Shown here piece after piece: positions 26,408 through 34,965 of a stretch of 64,000 nt of DNA (position 1 is its first letter; the number at the start of each line of letters is the position of its first letter). Origin of the DNA: Isoalcanivorax pacificus W11-5 (GTDB taxonomy: Bacteria > Pseudomonadota > Gammaproteobacteria > Pseudomonadales > Alcanivoracaceae); contig NZ_CP004387.1 in assembly GCF_000299335.2 (NCBI RefSeq), forward strand, positions 1,550,001 through 1,614,000. Reading direction: 5' to 3'. The notes below the pieces were generated by a model. That model was not told the DNA's origin. It was given only the letters and a program-made list of their open reading frames with translations, and made no database searches. A program made the translations under genes and the position numbers.

Positions 26408-26596
26408 CAGACTGAGGACAAACCCCTGTTTTTATGAATCACCTCTTCGAGGCGATATAAAAGTGGGTGGTCGCATTCCAGGTTGCAGCCCTATGGCTAT
26501 GCAAGTGGAGGCTATCACCAGAAAAACAGCGACTCTTTGCCCTGGGTGGATAATTTTTTAGTAGAAGAATGGCTGCCGAGGTTTGTCAGCAGCCTG

Positions 26597-26624
26597 AAAC
26601 GGCTGCGTGATGCAGCCGTTTTTT
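26597..26624 (+). terminator. Hairpin copy 2, T run on plus strand
   Basis: The same 25-base hairpin (26597-26621), here followed by T on the plus strand, so it terminates oadB transcripts. It lies 20 bp before the fpr stop codon. The 190 bp between the two copies hold no convincing gene. Confidence 0.7.
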
Positions 26625-26643
26625 CATGGGCGTCGTGGCGTGA

Positions 26644-27417
26644 TCATTTTTCCACGAACGCGCGCTCGATGACGTAATGGCCCAGCTCGCCGCCGCGGGT
26701 TTCACGGAAGCCGCGTGCATCCAGCAGGGCGGTCAGGTCTTTCAGCATGGCCGGGCTGCCGCACAGCATAAAGCGGTCGGTGTCCGGGTTGATCTCCGGC
26801 AGGCCGATGTCGCTGTAGAGCTTGCCGCTTTCCATCAGGCTGGTCAGGCGGCCCTGATTGCGATACGGCTCGCGGGTCACTGTGGGGTAGTAGATCAGCT
26901 TCTCGCGCACCACATCACCGAAGAACTCGTGCTCCGGCAGTTCTTTCTCGATCAGTTCCTGATAGGCCAGCTCGGACGCAAAGCGCACGCCGTGGGTCAG
27001 CACGATCTTGTCGAAGTGATCGTAGATTTCCGGATCCTTGATGATGCTGATGAACGGCGCCAGGCCGGTGCCGGTGCTGAGCAGGTACAGGTTCTTGCCC
27101 GGCAGCACGTGATCGGCCACCAGTGTGCCAGTGGGCTTGCGGCCGACCAGTACCTGGTCGCCCACCTTGATGTTCTGCAGGCGTGAGGTGAGCGGGCCAT
27201 CCGGCACCTTGATGCTGAAGAATTCCAGCTCTTCCTCGTAGTTCGCGCTGACGATGCTGTAGGCACGCAGCAGCGGCCGGTCGTCCACTTCCAGCCCGAT
27301 CATGGTGAAGTAGCCGTTCTTGAACCGGAAACCTGGATCACGGCTGGTGGTGAAGCTGAACAGGGTGTCGTTCCAGTGACGCACGCTGGTGACAGTTTCC
27401 TTGTTCAAGTTTGACAT
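26644..27417 (-). CDS. fpr: Ferredoxin-NADP+ reductase
   Basis: A 257-aa flavoprotein exchanging electrons between NADPH and ferredoxin or flavodoxin. It shows the FAD motif RAYSIVSANY, the pyrophosphate loop GPLTSRLQ, the NADP domain STGTGLAPFISI and the C-terminal extension ending in FVEK, typical of the bacterial class I Fpr of Pseudomonas/Azotobacter. It is transcribed away from the LysR gene finR. In Pseudomonas, Fpr is induced by oxidative stress through FinR. Confidence 0.94.
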   Translation of the reverse strand: MSNLNKETVTSVRHWNDTLFSFTTSRDPGFRFKNGYFTMIGLEVDDRPLLRAYSIVSANYEEELEFFSIKVPDGPLTSRLQNIKVGDQVLVGRKPTGTLVADHVLPGKNLYLLSTGTGLAPFISIIKDPEIYDHFDKIVLTHGVRFASELAYQELIEKELPEHEFFGDVVREKLIYYPTVTREPYRNQGRLTSLMESGKLYSDIGLPEINPDTDRFMLCGSPAMLKDLTALLDARGFRETRGGELGHYVIERAFVEK

Positions 27418-27509
27418 GGGCTTTGACTCTCGCGGTTGCTGCGGTAAGAAACGGCTGGCAAATGAAAACCATTCTCAGTCGTATTGCAATAGCATAACGG
27501 TGCTTATGA

Positions 27510-27557
27510 TATCGGTAAAATGGGATATAGTAATAAGCCTTATCGGTTATAACGATA
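27510..27557. promoter_or_regulatory. Probable FinR binding region between fpr and finR
   Basis: The 165-bp divergent gap holds the palindrome TATCG-GTTATAA-CGATA (27541-27557), a T-N11-A type LysR box. A second, looser TATC-N10-GATA lies at 27510-27527, 14 bp away. The pair of spaced sites between divergent promoters fits a LysR regulator acting on fpr and on itself. Confidence 0.55.
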
Positions 27558-27582
27558 TAACGAGGCCCCGGAGACGCCCGCC

Positions 27583-28461
27583 ATGCGCTATACCCTGCGT
27601 CAGCTTGAAGTGTTCCTTGCCACGGCCCGCACCGAAAACATTACCCGTGCCGCCGAGAGCCTGGCCATGTCGCAGTCGGCGGCCAGCGGTGCGCTGAAGG
27701 AACTGGAACAGCAGTTTGATGTGGCGCTGTTCGACCGCGCCGGCAAGCGGCTGAAGCTGAATGAACTGGGCCGGGTCCTGTTGCCCCGCGCACAGGGGCT
27801 GCTGGAGCAGGCCGGTGAGCTGGAGCGGGTGCTGGCGGCGCACACCGAGATGGGCGAACTGAAGGTCGGGGCGACCCTTACCATCGGCAACTATCTGGCA
27901 GTGGGTATCATGGCGCGCTACATGAGTGAGGTGCCGGGTGTACGGGTAGTGCTGGAGGTAGACAACACCGCGCATATCGCGGACGCGGTGCTGCACTTTC
28001 AGCTGGATATCGGCCTGATTGAAGGCGAGATGCAGCACCCGGACCTGGACGTGACGCCCTGGCGTGATGACGAACTGGTGGTGTTCTGCAGCCCGCAACA
28101 CCCGCTGGCCGCTCAGGGGCGCCTGGATGATGAGGCTCTGCTGGCGGCGACCTGGATCGTGCGCGAGCAGGGCTCAGGGACGCGACAGACGTTCGACCGC
28201 GCCATGCACGGCCTGCTGCCACGGATGAATATCCTGCTCGAACTGCAGCATACCGAGGCGATCAAGCGCGCGGTGGAGGCCGGTCTGGGCATTGGTTGCC
28301 TGTCCCGGGTCACACTGGCGGAAGCCTTCCGGCGTGGCAGCCTGGTGCCATTGACCGTGCCGGAGCGGGATTTCCGCCGGCAGTTCTACTTTGTCCTGCA
28401 CCGGCAGAAATACCGCAGCCGCGGTATCGAGCGCTGGCTGGAGCTGTGCCAGGCGATGTGA
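27583..28461 (+). CDS. finR: LysR-family regulator of fpr
   Basis: 292 aa. The N-terminal winged HTH (RYTLRQLEVFLATARTENIT...MSQSAASGALKELEQQF) is followed by the LysR substrate domain (LKVGATLTIGNYLAV...). Divergent position next to fpr is the conserved arrangement of finR in Pseudomonas, where it activates fpr under superoxide or nitrosative stress. Coinducer unknown. Confidence 0.88.
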   Translation: MRYTLRQLEVFLATARTENITRAAESLAMSQSAASGALKELEQQFDVALFDRAGKRLKLNELGRVLLPRAQGLLEQAGELERVLAAHTEMGELKVGATLTIGNYLAVGIMARYMSEVPGVRVVLEVDNTAHIADAVLHFQLDIGLIEGEMQHPDLDVTPWRDDELVVFCSPQHPLAAQGRLDDEALLAATWIVREQGSGTRQTFDRAMHGLLPRMNILLELQHTEAIKRAVEAGLGIGCLSRVTLAEAFRRGSLVPLTVPERDFRRQFYFVLHRQKYRSRGIERWLELCQAM

Positions 28462-28469
28462 TGGAGGGC

Positions 28470-29372
28470 CTACCGCCGCCCCCAGATGCTGGCGAGCAGG
28501 GCGCCGGACAGATTGTGCCAGACACTGAACAGGGCGCCGGGCAGCGCCGCCAGCGGTGTGAAGTATTGCATCGCCAATGCCACGCTCAGCCCGGAATTCT
28601 GCATGCCCACTTCGATTGCCAGCGTGCGCGCATCGGCCTCGCCAGTGCGCGCCAGCCGCGCTGCGCCGTAGCCTGCTGCCATGCCGAGCAGGTTGTGCAA
28701 CACCACGGCGCACAGCACTGTCAGCCCCACGGTGGCGATGCGGTGTTCGTTGATGGCCACGATCACCGCAATGACCACCACGATGGCCAGCATCGACAGC
28801 AGGGGCAGCCAGGGTTGCAGCACGCCCAGGCGCTTGCCGGCCAGTGAATTGATCAGCACACCACCGAGCACCGGCAGCAGCACGATCTGCACCAGGCTCC
28901 ACAGCATCTGTGCCGCCGGTACCGGGACATGCGTGCCCAGGTACAGCATCACCAGGGCCGGTGTCAGCAGCACGGCCAGCAGGGTCGAGACGGCGGTGAG
29001 TGTCACCGAGAGCGCCACATTGGCGCGTGCCAGATAGCAGATCAGGTTCGATGCCGTGCCGCCGGGGCAGCAGCCCACCAGCACCAGCCCGGTGGTCAGC
29101 TCTGGCGGCAACTGCAGCAGCCGGGCCACTGCCAGCGCGGCCAGTGGCATGATCGAGAACTGCAGCAGCACACCCAGCGCCACGCGGCCGGGGCGTTGCC
29201 ATACGCGGGCAAAGTCCTGCCAGTCCAGTGTCAGCCCCATGCTGAACATGATCAGCATCAGCAGTGGTGTGATGGTGTCGCCAAACCGGTTCAGCGGGGC
29301 GGGCACCGCCCAGGCCAGCAACGCGGCCAGTAGTGCCCAGAGCGGAAACAGGCGGGTCAGCGAAGTGAGCAC
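28470..29372 (-). CDS. BASS-family Na+-dependent organic anion transporter
   Basis: A bile acid:sodium symporter superfamily protein with about ten membrane segments. Typical blocks are LMLIMFSMGLTLDWQDF, GCCPGGTASNLICYLARANVALSVTLTA (the crossover motif of the Na+ site) and EVGMQNSGLSVALA. Using GTG 29372 gives ~300 aa, the family size (MTS/LTRLFPLWALL start). An ATG at 29459 would add a 29-residue polar extension. It is convergent with finR, whose stop is 8 bp away. Substrates of this branch include pyruvate-like and pantoate-like acids; here unknown. Confidence 0.88.
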   Translation of the reverse strand: MLTSLTRLFPLWALLAALLAWAVPAPLNRFGDTITPLLMLIMFSMGLTLDWQDFARVWQRPGRVALGVLLQFSIMPLAALAVARLLQLPPELTTGLVLVGCCPGGTASNLICYLARANVALSVTLTAVSTLLAVLLTPALVMLYLGTHVPVPAAQMLWSLVQIVLLPVLGGVLINSLAGKRLGVLQPWLPLLSMLAIVVVIAVIVAINEHRIATVGLTVLCAVVLHNLLGMAAGYGAARLARTGEADARTLAIEVGMQNSGLSVALAMQYFTPLAALPGALFSVWHNLSGALLASIWGRR

Positions 29373-29521
29373 GGGCGGTCCAGTTGTAATGCTTATGTCG
29401 GGCCGGATTCTGGCGGGGGTGGCGGAGAGGATCAAGTTTGACGCTGCCTGGGGTGTCATTGATGATTGAGCCTTGCCCCGATTTCCGAGAGTAAGCCGGC
29501 GCGTGCCGGCCTGAGTGGTTT

Positions 29522-30244
29522 ATGGCCCGTTTACATCCCCGCCTGGAGGCAGCCTTCGAACTGCTGCCGGACCAGCACGCTGTGCATCTGCTCACGCGTC
29601 ACTCTGTGCGCGAGCAGGCGCAGAATGGCTTTGCCGATTACCGCCTGCCCCTGACCCCGGAAGGGGTGGCGCTGGCCCGTGACTGGGGCGCACGTCTGCC
29701 GCGCCCCGTCAGTGCCTTTTATTCCAGCCCGGTGGGGCGCTGCCTGGATACTGCACGGGCCATGCACGAAGGTGGCCTGGCTGCCGGGCTGGTGGACGGG
29801 CCGCTGACGCTCGAGCAGGTGAGTGATCTGGTCGAGCCAGGCTGTTATGTGCAGGATATCCGGCTGGCCGGGCCGCTGTTTTTCGAACTGGGCGTGGTGG
29901 GGTTTATCAACCGTCACCTGGCCGGTGGCCTGGACGGTGTGCTCAGCCCCGCCGACGGGCTGGGCAAGCTGACCCGCTATCTGCACGCACGCCAGCCACC
30001 GGCGGGCTCAATGGCCGTGCACGTCACCCACGATACGATCCTGGCGGCCTTTACCGCCGGCCTGCGTGCCCGTGACGAAATCAGTGATGAAGACTGGCCC
30101 TGGATGATGGAAGGCCTCTGGTTGTGGTTCGAGGCCGGGCACCTGCACTGGATCTGGCGTGGCGAACCCGGCCGGATCACTGTGCACCACCTGGCGCTGG
30201 CCCCTGATCTGTCGCCTGTGCCCTCAACGCCGGCTGGCGCTTGA
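29522..30244 (+). CDS. Histidine phosphatase superfamily protein
   Basis: A 240-aa protein with LLTRHSVRE near residue 25 (the catalytic RH motif, with Ser in place of the usual Gly), FYSSPVGRCLDTA (second Arg), and VTHDTIL near residue 168 (second His with the HD proton-donor pair seen in the acid phosphatase branch). Family is clear; substrate is not predictable. It lies upstream of the ABC exporter on the same strand, with an 88-bp gap. Confidence 0.8.
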   Translation: MARLHPRLEAAFELLPDQHAVHLLTRHSVREQAQNGFADYRLPLTPEGVALARDWGARLPRPVSAFYSSPVGRCLDTARAMHEGGLAAGLVDGPLTLEQVSDLVEPGCYVQDIRLAGPLFFELGVVGFINRHLAGGLDGVLSPADGLGKLTRYLHARQPPAGSMAVHVTHDTILAAFTAGLRARDEISDEDWPWMMEGLWLWFEAGHLHWIWRGEPGRITVHHLALAPDLSPVPSTPAGA

Positions 30245-30332
30245 AAAACGGGGGCCGTGCCCGCACATTTGCCGCTTCCGCCTGTCTGCCCATGACTGCT
30301 CATCCGCTACTGCCCCGTTGCGAGGTAATCTC

Positions 30333-31265
30333 TTGACTGCGCTGTCCATTCGTCATCTCACCAAGACCTACAAGAACGGCGTTCAGGCGCTCAGAGACAT
30401 CAGCCTGGATGTGCACAAGGGCGACTTCTTCGCCCTGCTCGGGCCGAACGGTGCGGGCAAGTCCACCACCATCGGTATTGTCAGTTCGCTGGTGAACAAG
30501 TCCGGCGGCGAGGTGACCATCTTTGGCCACTCGCTGGACAGTGCGCGCGAGCTGGCGAAGAAAAAAGTCGGCGTGGTGCCGCAGGAATTCAATTTCAATC
30601 AGTTCGAGAAAGTGTTCGATATTGTCGTCACCCAAGCTGGTTTCTACGGCATTCCTGCCGGAGCGGCGAAGGTGGCGGCGGAGAAATACCTGCGCCGTCT
30701 GGGGCTGTGGGAAAAACGCGACAACCAGGCGCGCGAACTCTCCGGCGGCATGAAGCGCAGGCTGATGATCGCCCGGGCGCTGGTGCATGAGCCGGAGCTG
30801 CTGATCCTGGATGAACCCACCGCTGGCGTCGATATCGAACTGCGCCGCTCAATGTGGGATTTCCTCACCGACCTGAACCGGCAGGGCAAGACCATCATTC
30901 TCACCACCCACTATCTGGAAGAGGCGGAATCCCTCTGCCGGCACATCGCGATCATCGATCACGGCACCATCGTCGAGAACACCGACATGAAATCGCTGCT
31001 GGAAAAACTGCAGGTGGAAACCTTCATTCTGGACCTGGCCGGTGCTGTCAGCGCGGCGCCGGTACTGAACGGTTTTACGGTGCGCCTGCGCGATGCCCGC
31101 ACACTGGAGGTGGACGTGCCGAAATCCGAACCGCTCAATGATGTCTTCACGCAACTGGCGGCACAGGACATTGCCGTCATGAGCATGCGCAACAAGGCCA
31201 ACCGGCTGGAGGAACTGTTCCTGCGGCTGGTGGAACGTAACCTGGACAGCGAGGTGCCGGCATGA
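30333..31265 (+). CDS. yadG: ABC exporter ATP-binding protein (YadG-like)
   Basis: 310 aa. Walker A GPNGAGKSTT, Q-loop VVPQEFNFNQFEKV, signature LSGGMKRRLMIARAL, Walker B LLILDEPTAGVD and the switch His in TTHYLEEAE are all present. The closest pattern is E. coli YadG (IGIVSSLVNKSGG). The start is taken as TTG 30333, with GAGG at 30322-30325, as this gives the family N-terminus (ALSIRHLTKTYKNG); the upstream frame is not family-like. It overlaps the permease start by 4 bp. Confidence 0.9.
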   Translation: MTALSIRHLTKTYKNGVQALRDISLDVHKGDFFALLGPNGAGKSTTIGIVSSLVNKSGGEVTIFGHSLDSARELAKKKVGVVPQEFNFNQFEKVFDIVVTQAGFYGIPAGAAKVAAEKYLRRLGLWEKRDNQARELSGGMKRRLMIARALVHEPELLILDEPTAGVDIELRRSMWDFLTDLNRQGKTIILTTHYLEEAESLCRHIAIIDHGTIVENTDMKSLLEKLQVETFILDLAGAVSAAPVLNGFTVRLRDARTLEVDVPKSEPLNDVFTQLAAQDIAVMSMRNKANRLEELFLRLVERNLDSEVPA

Positions 31266-32035
31266 GCCTGCGTGAACAGTGGGTGGCGTTTCTCACTATC
31301 CTGGTCAAGGAAATCCGCCGCTTTACCCGTATCTGGCCGCAGACGCTGCTGCCGCCGGCGATCACCATGACGCTGTATTTCGTCATCTTCGGTAACCTGA
31401 TCGGTAGCCGCATCGGTGACATGGGCGGCTTCGACTATATGCAGTACATCGTGCCCGGCCTGATCATGATGAGCGTGATCCAGAACAGCTACGGCAACGT
31501 GGTCAGCTCGTTCTTCAGCACCAAGTTCCAGCACTCCATCGAGGAAATGCTGGTGTCACCGATGTCACCGCTGGTGATTCTCGGCGGCTATATCGCCGGA
31601 GGCATCGCGCGCGGGCTGGCCGTGGGCGCGATTGTCACCGTGCTGGCGCTGTTCTTCACCGACCTGAGCCTGGTGCATGCCGGCGTGACGCTGCTGGTGG
31701 TGGTACTGACGGCGATGCTGTTTTCACTGGCCGGCTTCATCAACGCCGTGTTTGCGCGCAACTTCGATGACATCTCCATCATTCCCACCTTTGTGCTGAC
31801 ACCGCTGACCTACCTCGGCGGGGTGTTCTATTCCATCGAGCTGCTGCCGGAGTTCTGGCGCGGTGTGACACTGCTCAACCCGGTGGTGTACATGGTGAAC
31901 AGCTTCCGCTACGGCATCCTCGGCGTCAGCGATGTCAATGTCGGGCTGTCGCTGCTGGCGATCCTCGGCTTTACCGTCGCGCTGTTCCTGGTAGCGCTGT
32001 GGTTGCTGCGCCGTGGAACGGGCATACGTCACTAG
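31262..32035 (+). CDS. yadH: ABC exporter permease (YadH-like, ABC-2 type)
   Basis: A 257-aa ABC-2 permease with six hydrophobic segments. The blocks LYFVIFGNLIGSRIG, EEMLVSPMSPLVILGGY and TPLTYLGGVFYSIELLPEFWRG match YadH. It is translationally coupled to the ATPase (ATGA). The transported molecule of YadGH systems is not established. Confidence 0.9.
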   Translation: MSLREQWVAFLTILVKEIRRFTRIWPQTLLPPAITMTLYFVIFGNLIGSRIGDMGGFDYMQYIVPGLIMMSVIQNSYGNVVSSFFSTKFQHSIEEMLVSPMSPLVILGGYIAGGIARGLAVGAIVTVLALFFTDLSLVHAGVTLLVVVLTAMLFSLAGFINAVFARNFDDISIIPTFVLTPLTYLGGVFYSIELLPEFWRGVTLLNPVVYMVNSFRYGILGVSDVNVGLSLLAILGFTVALFLVALWLLRRGTGIRH

Positions 32036-32068
32036 TCGCATTTTTTTTACAGTCGGCGGGACAGACGG

Positions 32069-32095
32069 CCCGCACCAGCCCCTGGCCGGTGCGGG
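32069..32095 (+). terminator. Hairpin after the ABC exporter
   Basis: CCCGCACC/GGTGCGGG (32069-32076 and 32088-32095). A T run follows only 8 bases later (32104-32109), so termination is plausible but not classical. Confidence 0.4.
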
Positions 32096-32197
32096 CGCAG
32101 GTTCCTTTTTTGGCCTGAAGCACTAAACTCGCAGCAGAACCCGCCGGGTCACCGCTACCATGAGGGCGTGCGGGGCAGGAGGACCAAGGAGAGCACC

Positions 32198-33025
32198 ATG
32201 GGCAACCCCTTCAGCGACACCCCACTGGGGCGCAAGACTGACTATCTGGATCAGTACACGCCTTCACTGCTGTGCCCGATCCCGCGCTGGGACGCGCGCG
32301 AGGCACTGGAGATGGCCGATGCGCACCTGCCGTTTCACGGCATGGACGTCTGGAATGCCTACGAACTGTCCTGGCTGGACAACCGTGGCAAGCCGGTGGT
32401 GGCCATGGCCGAGATCCGTGTCTCCTGCACCAGCCGCAATCTGGTGGAATCGAAGTCTCTCAAGCTGTACCTGAACTCCTTTGCCAACACCCGCTTCGCT
32501 GACCGGCGTGCGGTGCAGCAGGCGATGGAGAAAGACCTCTCCAGTGCGGCAGATGGCGCCGTGGAAGTACGTGTCCTGACCCTGGAGGAAGCCGCGCGGC
32601 AACCGATGTGGGAAGCACAGGGCACGGCGCTGGACCACATCGACCTGGATATCGACCAGTTCGAACACGATGCATCACTGCTGATGACCGAGCAGGGCCC
32701 GGAGCGTACCGAACTGCTCTACTCGCACCTGCTGCGCAGCCGGTGTCCGGTGACGGCGCAGCCAGACTGGGCCACGGTAATCATCCGCTACACCGGCACG
32801 CCGATCAGCCATGCCAGCCTGCTGCGCTACCTGATCTCGTTCCGTAACCACAATGGTTTCCACGAACAGGTGGTGGAGCAGATTTTTCTGGATATCCAGC
32901 GCGAATGTGCGCCACGTCACCTGAGTGTGAATGGCCGCTTTACCCGCCGTGGCGGGCTGGACATCAATCCGTTCCGCTCCAATTTCGAGGAACTGCCGCC
33001 GAATCTGCGTGTGGTGCGCCAATAG
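32198..33025 (+). CDS. queF: NADPH-dependent 7-cyano-7-deazaguanine reductase
   Basis: A 275-aa YqfF/E. coli-type QueF reducing preQ0 to preQ1 in queuosine synthesis. The long form has two T-fold halves. The N-terminal half has the substrate-binding [12 protein letters not shown]; the C-terminal half has [14 protein letters not shown] with the catalytic Cys and following Asp, and the NADPH motif FHEQ. AAGGAGAG at 32187-32194 supports ATG 32198. Confidence 0.95.
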   Translation: MGNPFSDTPLGRKTDYLDQYTPSLLCPIPRWDAREALEMADAHLPFHGMDVWNAYELSWLDNRGKPVVAMAEIRVSCTSRNLVESKSLKLYLNSFANTRFADRRAVQQAMEKDLSSAADGAVEVRVLTLEEAARQPMWEAQGTALDHIDLDIDQFEHDASLLMTEQGPERTELLYSHLLRSRCPVTAQPDWATVIIRYTGTPISHASLLRYLISFRNHNGFHEQVVEQIFLDIQRECAPRHLSVNGRFTRRGGLDINPFRSNFEELPPNLRVVRQ

Positions 33026-33070
33026 CGCACCGCGCATTCTCCTGCTGTGAACTAGGGAAGGTCTGTCCGT

Positions 33071-33388
33071 ATGAAAAAATATCTCGCCGGTCTGATGCTG
33101 GCGCTCATGCTCGTGGGGTGCAGTGATCCGCGCCTGGATGCCAGCAGTGAGGAGGCTTTCGAGGCGTCACTGGAAAAAGTGGTGGCCGACATGGATGACA
33201 ATGAACGCCAGCTCTTCACCGAAGCGCTGATGATCGTGATGCTCACCGGCATCACCCGTGACGACGTGGCCGCCGCACAAAGCGGCAACATGGACGAACT
33301 CAGCTCACCGTTTGATCATCTGGATGGCCTCACCGCCGACGACGTGATTGAACGCGCCGGCGAGATCCGCGAGGCCCAGGCCCGCTGA
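33071..33388 (+). CDS. Small lipoprotein (DUF6694-like)
   Basis: 105 aa. The signal peptide ends in a lipobox, LMLVGC, so Cys17 should be lipid-modified. The mature part is acidic and helical (SSEEAFEASLEKVVADMDDNERQLFTEALMIVML). It resembles small DUF6694-type lipoproteins of gammaproteobacteria, a recollection from pattern only. It lies 45 bp after queF and may share its transcript. Confidence 0.7.
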   Translation: MKKYLAGLMLALMLVGCSDPRLDASSEEAFEASLEKVVADMDDNERQLFTEALMIVMLTGITRDDVAAAQSGNMDELSSPFDHLDGLTADDVIERAGEIREAQAR

Positions 33389-33401
33389 CCCGGCGGGCCG
33401 C

Positions 33402-34898
33402 TCAAAAGCCCAGCGGCCAGCCCATGCCCAGCCACAGCGCCAGCAGCAGCGACCAGCCGCACAGCATGATCAGGCTGTAAGGCAGCATCAAGGTCACCAG
33501 CGTGCCGACCCCGGCGTCCGCCTGATAGCGGCGCACAAAGCCGAGCACCAGCACAAAGTAGGGCATCAGCGGTGAAATGATATTGGTGGTCGAATCGCCC
33601 ACGCGATAGGCCGCCTGGGTCGCTTCCGGGCTGATGCCCAGCAACAGCAGCATCGGTACGAACACCGGCGCCAGCAGCCCCCATTTGGCGGAAGCACTGC
33701 CGATCATCAGGTTCAGCAGCGCGGTGAACAGCACCATCAGCACCAGCACGGCCACCTGCGGCAGCGCCAGCCCGCCGAGCCAGTCCGCGCCATGAATGGC
33801 GAGCACGATGCCGATGTTCGACCAGTTGAACCAGGCCACGAACTGCGCCGCGAAAAACATCAGCACCAGATAGCCGGACAGGCTGCGCAGAGTCTCTTCC
33901 ATGGCCTCGACCACATCAGTGCTGTGCCGGAAGCTGCCACTGGCCTTGCCATACACAATGCCTGCCACCGCAGCGATCAGGGCGATCAGCACGACGCTGC
34001 TGCTGACCAGTGGCGAGGGGATCAGGCCGCCCTCCGGGTTGCGCAGTGGTGCATTGGCCGGCAGCGTCAGGGCCAGCAGCAGCGCCACCATGATCAGCAC
34101 ACTGAAACCGGCCAGCCGCAGCGGCCGGCGATCCGTGAACACCGGCGTCCGGGGAGCGACCACGGCGGCCGCCTGGCCACTCAGCCAGGGCTCGATCCAG
34201 CGCCGTGTGACCAGTGTCACCAGCAGGGTCACCAGCAGCGTGGAGGCAACCAGGAACCAGTAATTGGCGCTGGCGGAGACCGTGGCCTCCGGCGCTGCCA
34301 GGCGTGCGGCCTCGGTACTCAGGCCGGCGAGAATGGCATCCACCGGCCCAATCAGCAGGTTGGCACTGAACCCGCCCGACACCCCGGCGAACGCCGTGGC
34401 GATACCGGCCAGCGGGTGCCGGCCGGCCAGCTGGAACAGCAACCCGGCAAGCGGAATCAGCACCACATAGCCGGCATCCATGGCGATGCTCGACATCACT
34501 CCCGCAAACGCCACCACCGGGACCAGCAGGCCCTGGGGTGCGACGCCCACCAGCGCGGTCAGCGCGGCGCCGAGCAGGCCACTGCGCTCGGCCACGCCGA
34601 TGCCCAGCAGTGCCACGATGGCAATGCCCAATGGGGCGAAACCGGTGAAATTGGTGATCAGGCTCCCGAGCATATAACGGATGCCGTCGCCGCTGAGCAG
34701 GTTGCGGACGGTGATGCTGTCCTGCGTGACCGGATGCGTGGCCGAGACGCCGGGCAGGCTGAGCAGGGTGGAGGCCAGCAGCACCGCCAGGCACAGCAGG
34801 GCGAACAGCAGCGCCGGGTGCGGCAGGCGATTGCCCCAGTGTTCCAGACAACCGAGCAACCGATGTACCCAGCCAGCCGGGCGTGGGGTATCCATCAT
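33402..34898 (-). CDS. abgT: AbgT-family transporter
   Basis: A 498-aa membrane protein with the AbgT/MtrF layout: an N-terminal polar segment, then RLPHPALLFALLC, FTGFAPLGIAIVALLGIGVAERSGL, GVMSSIAMDAGYVVLIPL, and the late LLNLMIGSASAKWGLLAPVFVPMLLLLG and YRVGDSTTNIISPLMPYF. Characterised members import p-aminobenzoyl-glutamate or export sulfonamides. GGAGA upstream of ATG 34898 supports the start. It is convergent with the lipoprotein gene. Confidence 0.92.
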   Translation of the reverse strand: MMDTPRPAGWVHRLLGCLEHWGNRLPHPALLFALLCLAVLLASTLLSLPGVSATHPVTQDSITVRNLLSGDGIRYMLGSLITNFTGFAPLGIAIVALLGIGVAERSGLLGAALTALVGVAPQGLLVPVVAFAGVMSSIAMDAGYVVLIPLAGLLFQLAGRHPLAGIATAFAGVSGGFSANLLIGPVDAILAGLSTEAARLAAPEATVSASANYWFLVASTLLVTLLVTLVTRRWIEPWLSGQAAAVVAPRTPVFTDRRPLRLAGFSVLIMVALLLALTLPANAPLRNPEGGLIPSPLVSSSVVLIALIAAVAGIVYGKASGSFRHSTDVVEAMEETLRSLSGYLVLMFFAAQFVAWFNWSNIGIVLAIHGADWLGGLALPQVAVLVLMVLFTALLNLMIGSASAKWGLLAPVFVPMLLLLGISPEATQAAYRVGDSTTNIISPLMPYFVLVLGFVRRYQADAGVGTLVTLMLPYSLIMLCGWSLLLALWLGMGWPLGF

Positions 34899-34965
34899 GC
34901 GCGATCTCCTTTTTTAGCTACGGGCGAAAGGCTCTGGCTCGCAGCTCGCCGCCGGGGCGAAGCCC

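Noticed and set aside
26483-26677. 64-codon ORF between oadB and fpr
   Set aside because: It spans a terminator and runs into the antisense of fpr; there is no ribosome site and no family pattern. It was kept only as part of the double-hairpin observation.
29522-30244. Phosphoglycerate mutase assignment
   Set aside because: The RHG motif is RHS and the second His lies in a THD context as in the acid phosphatase branch, so only the superfamily can be named.
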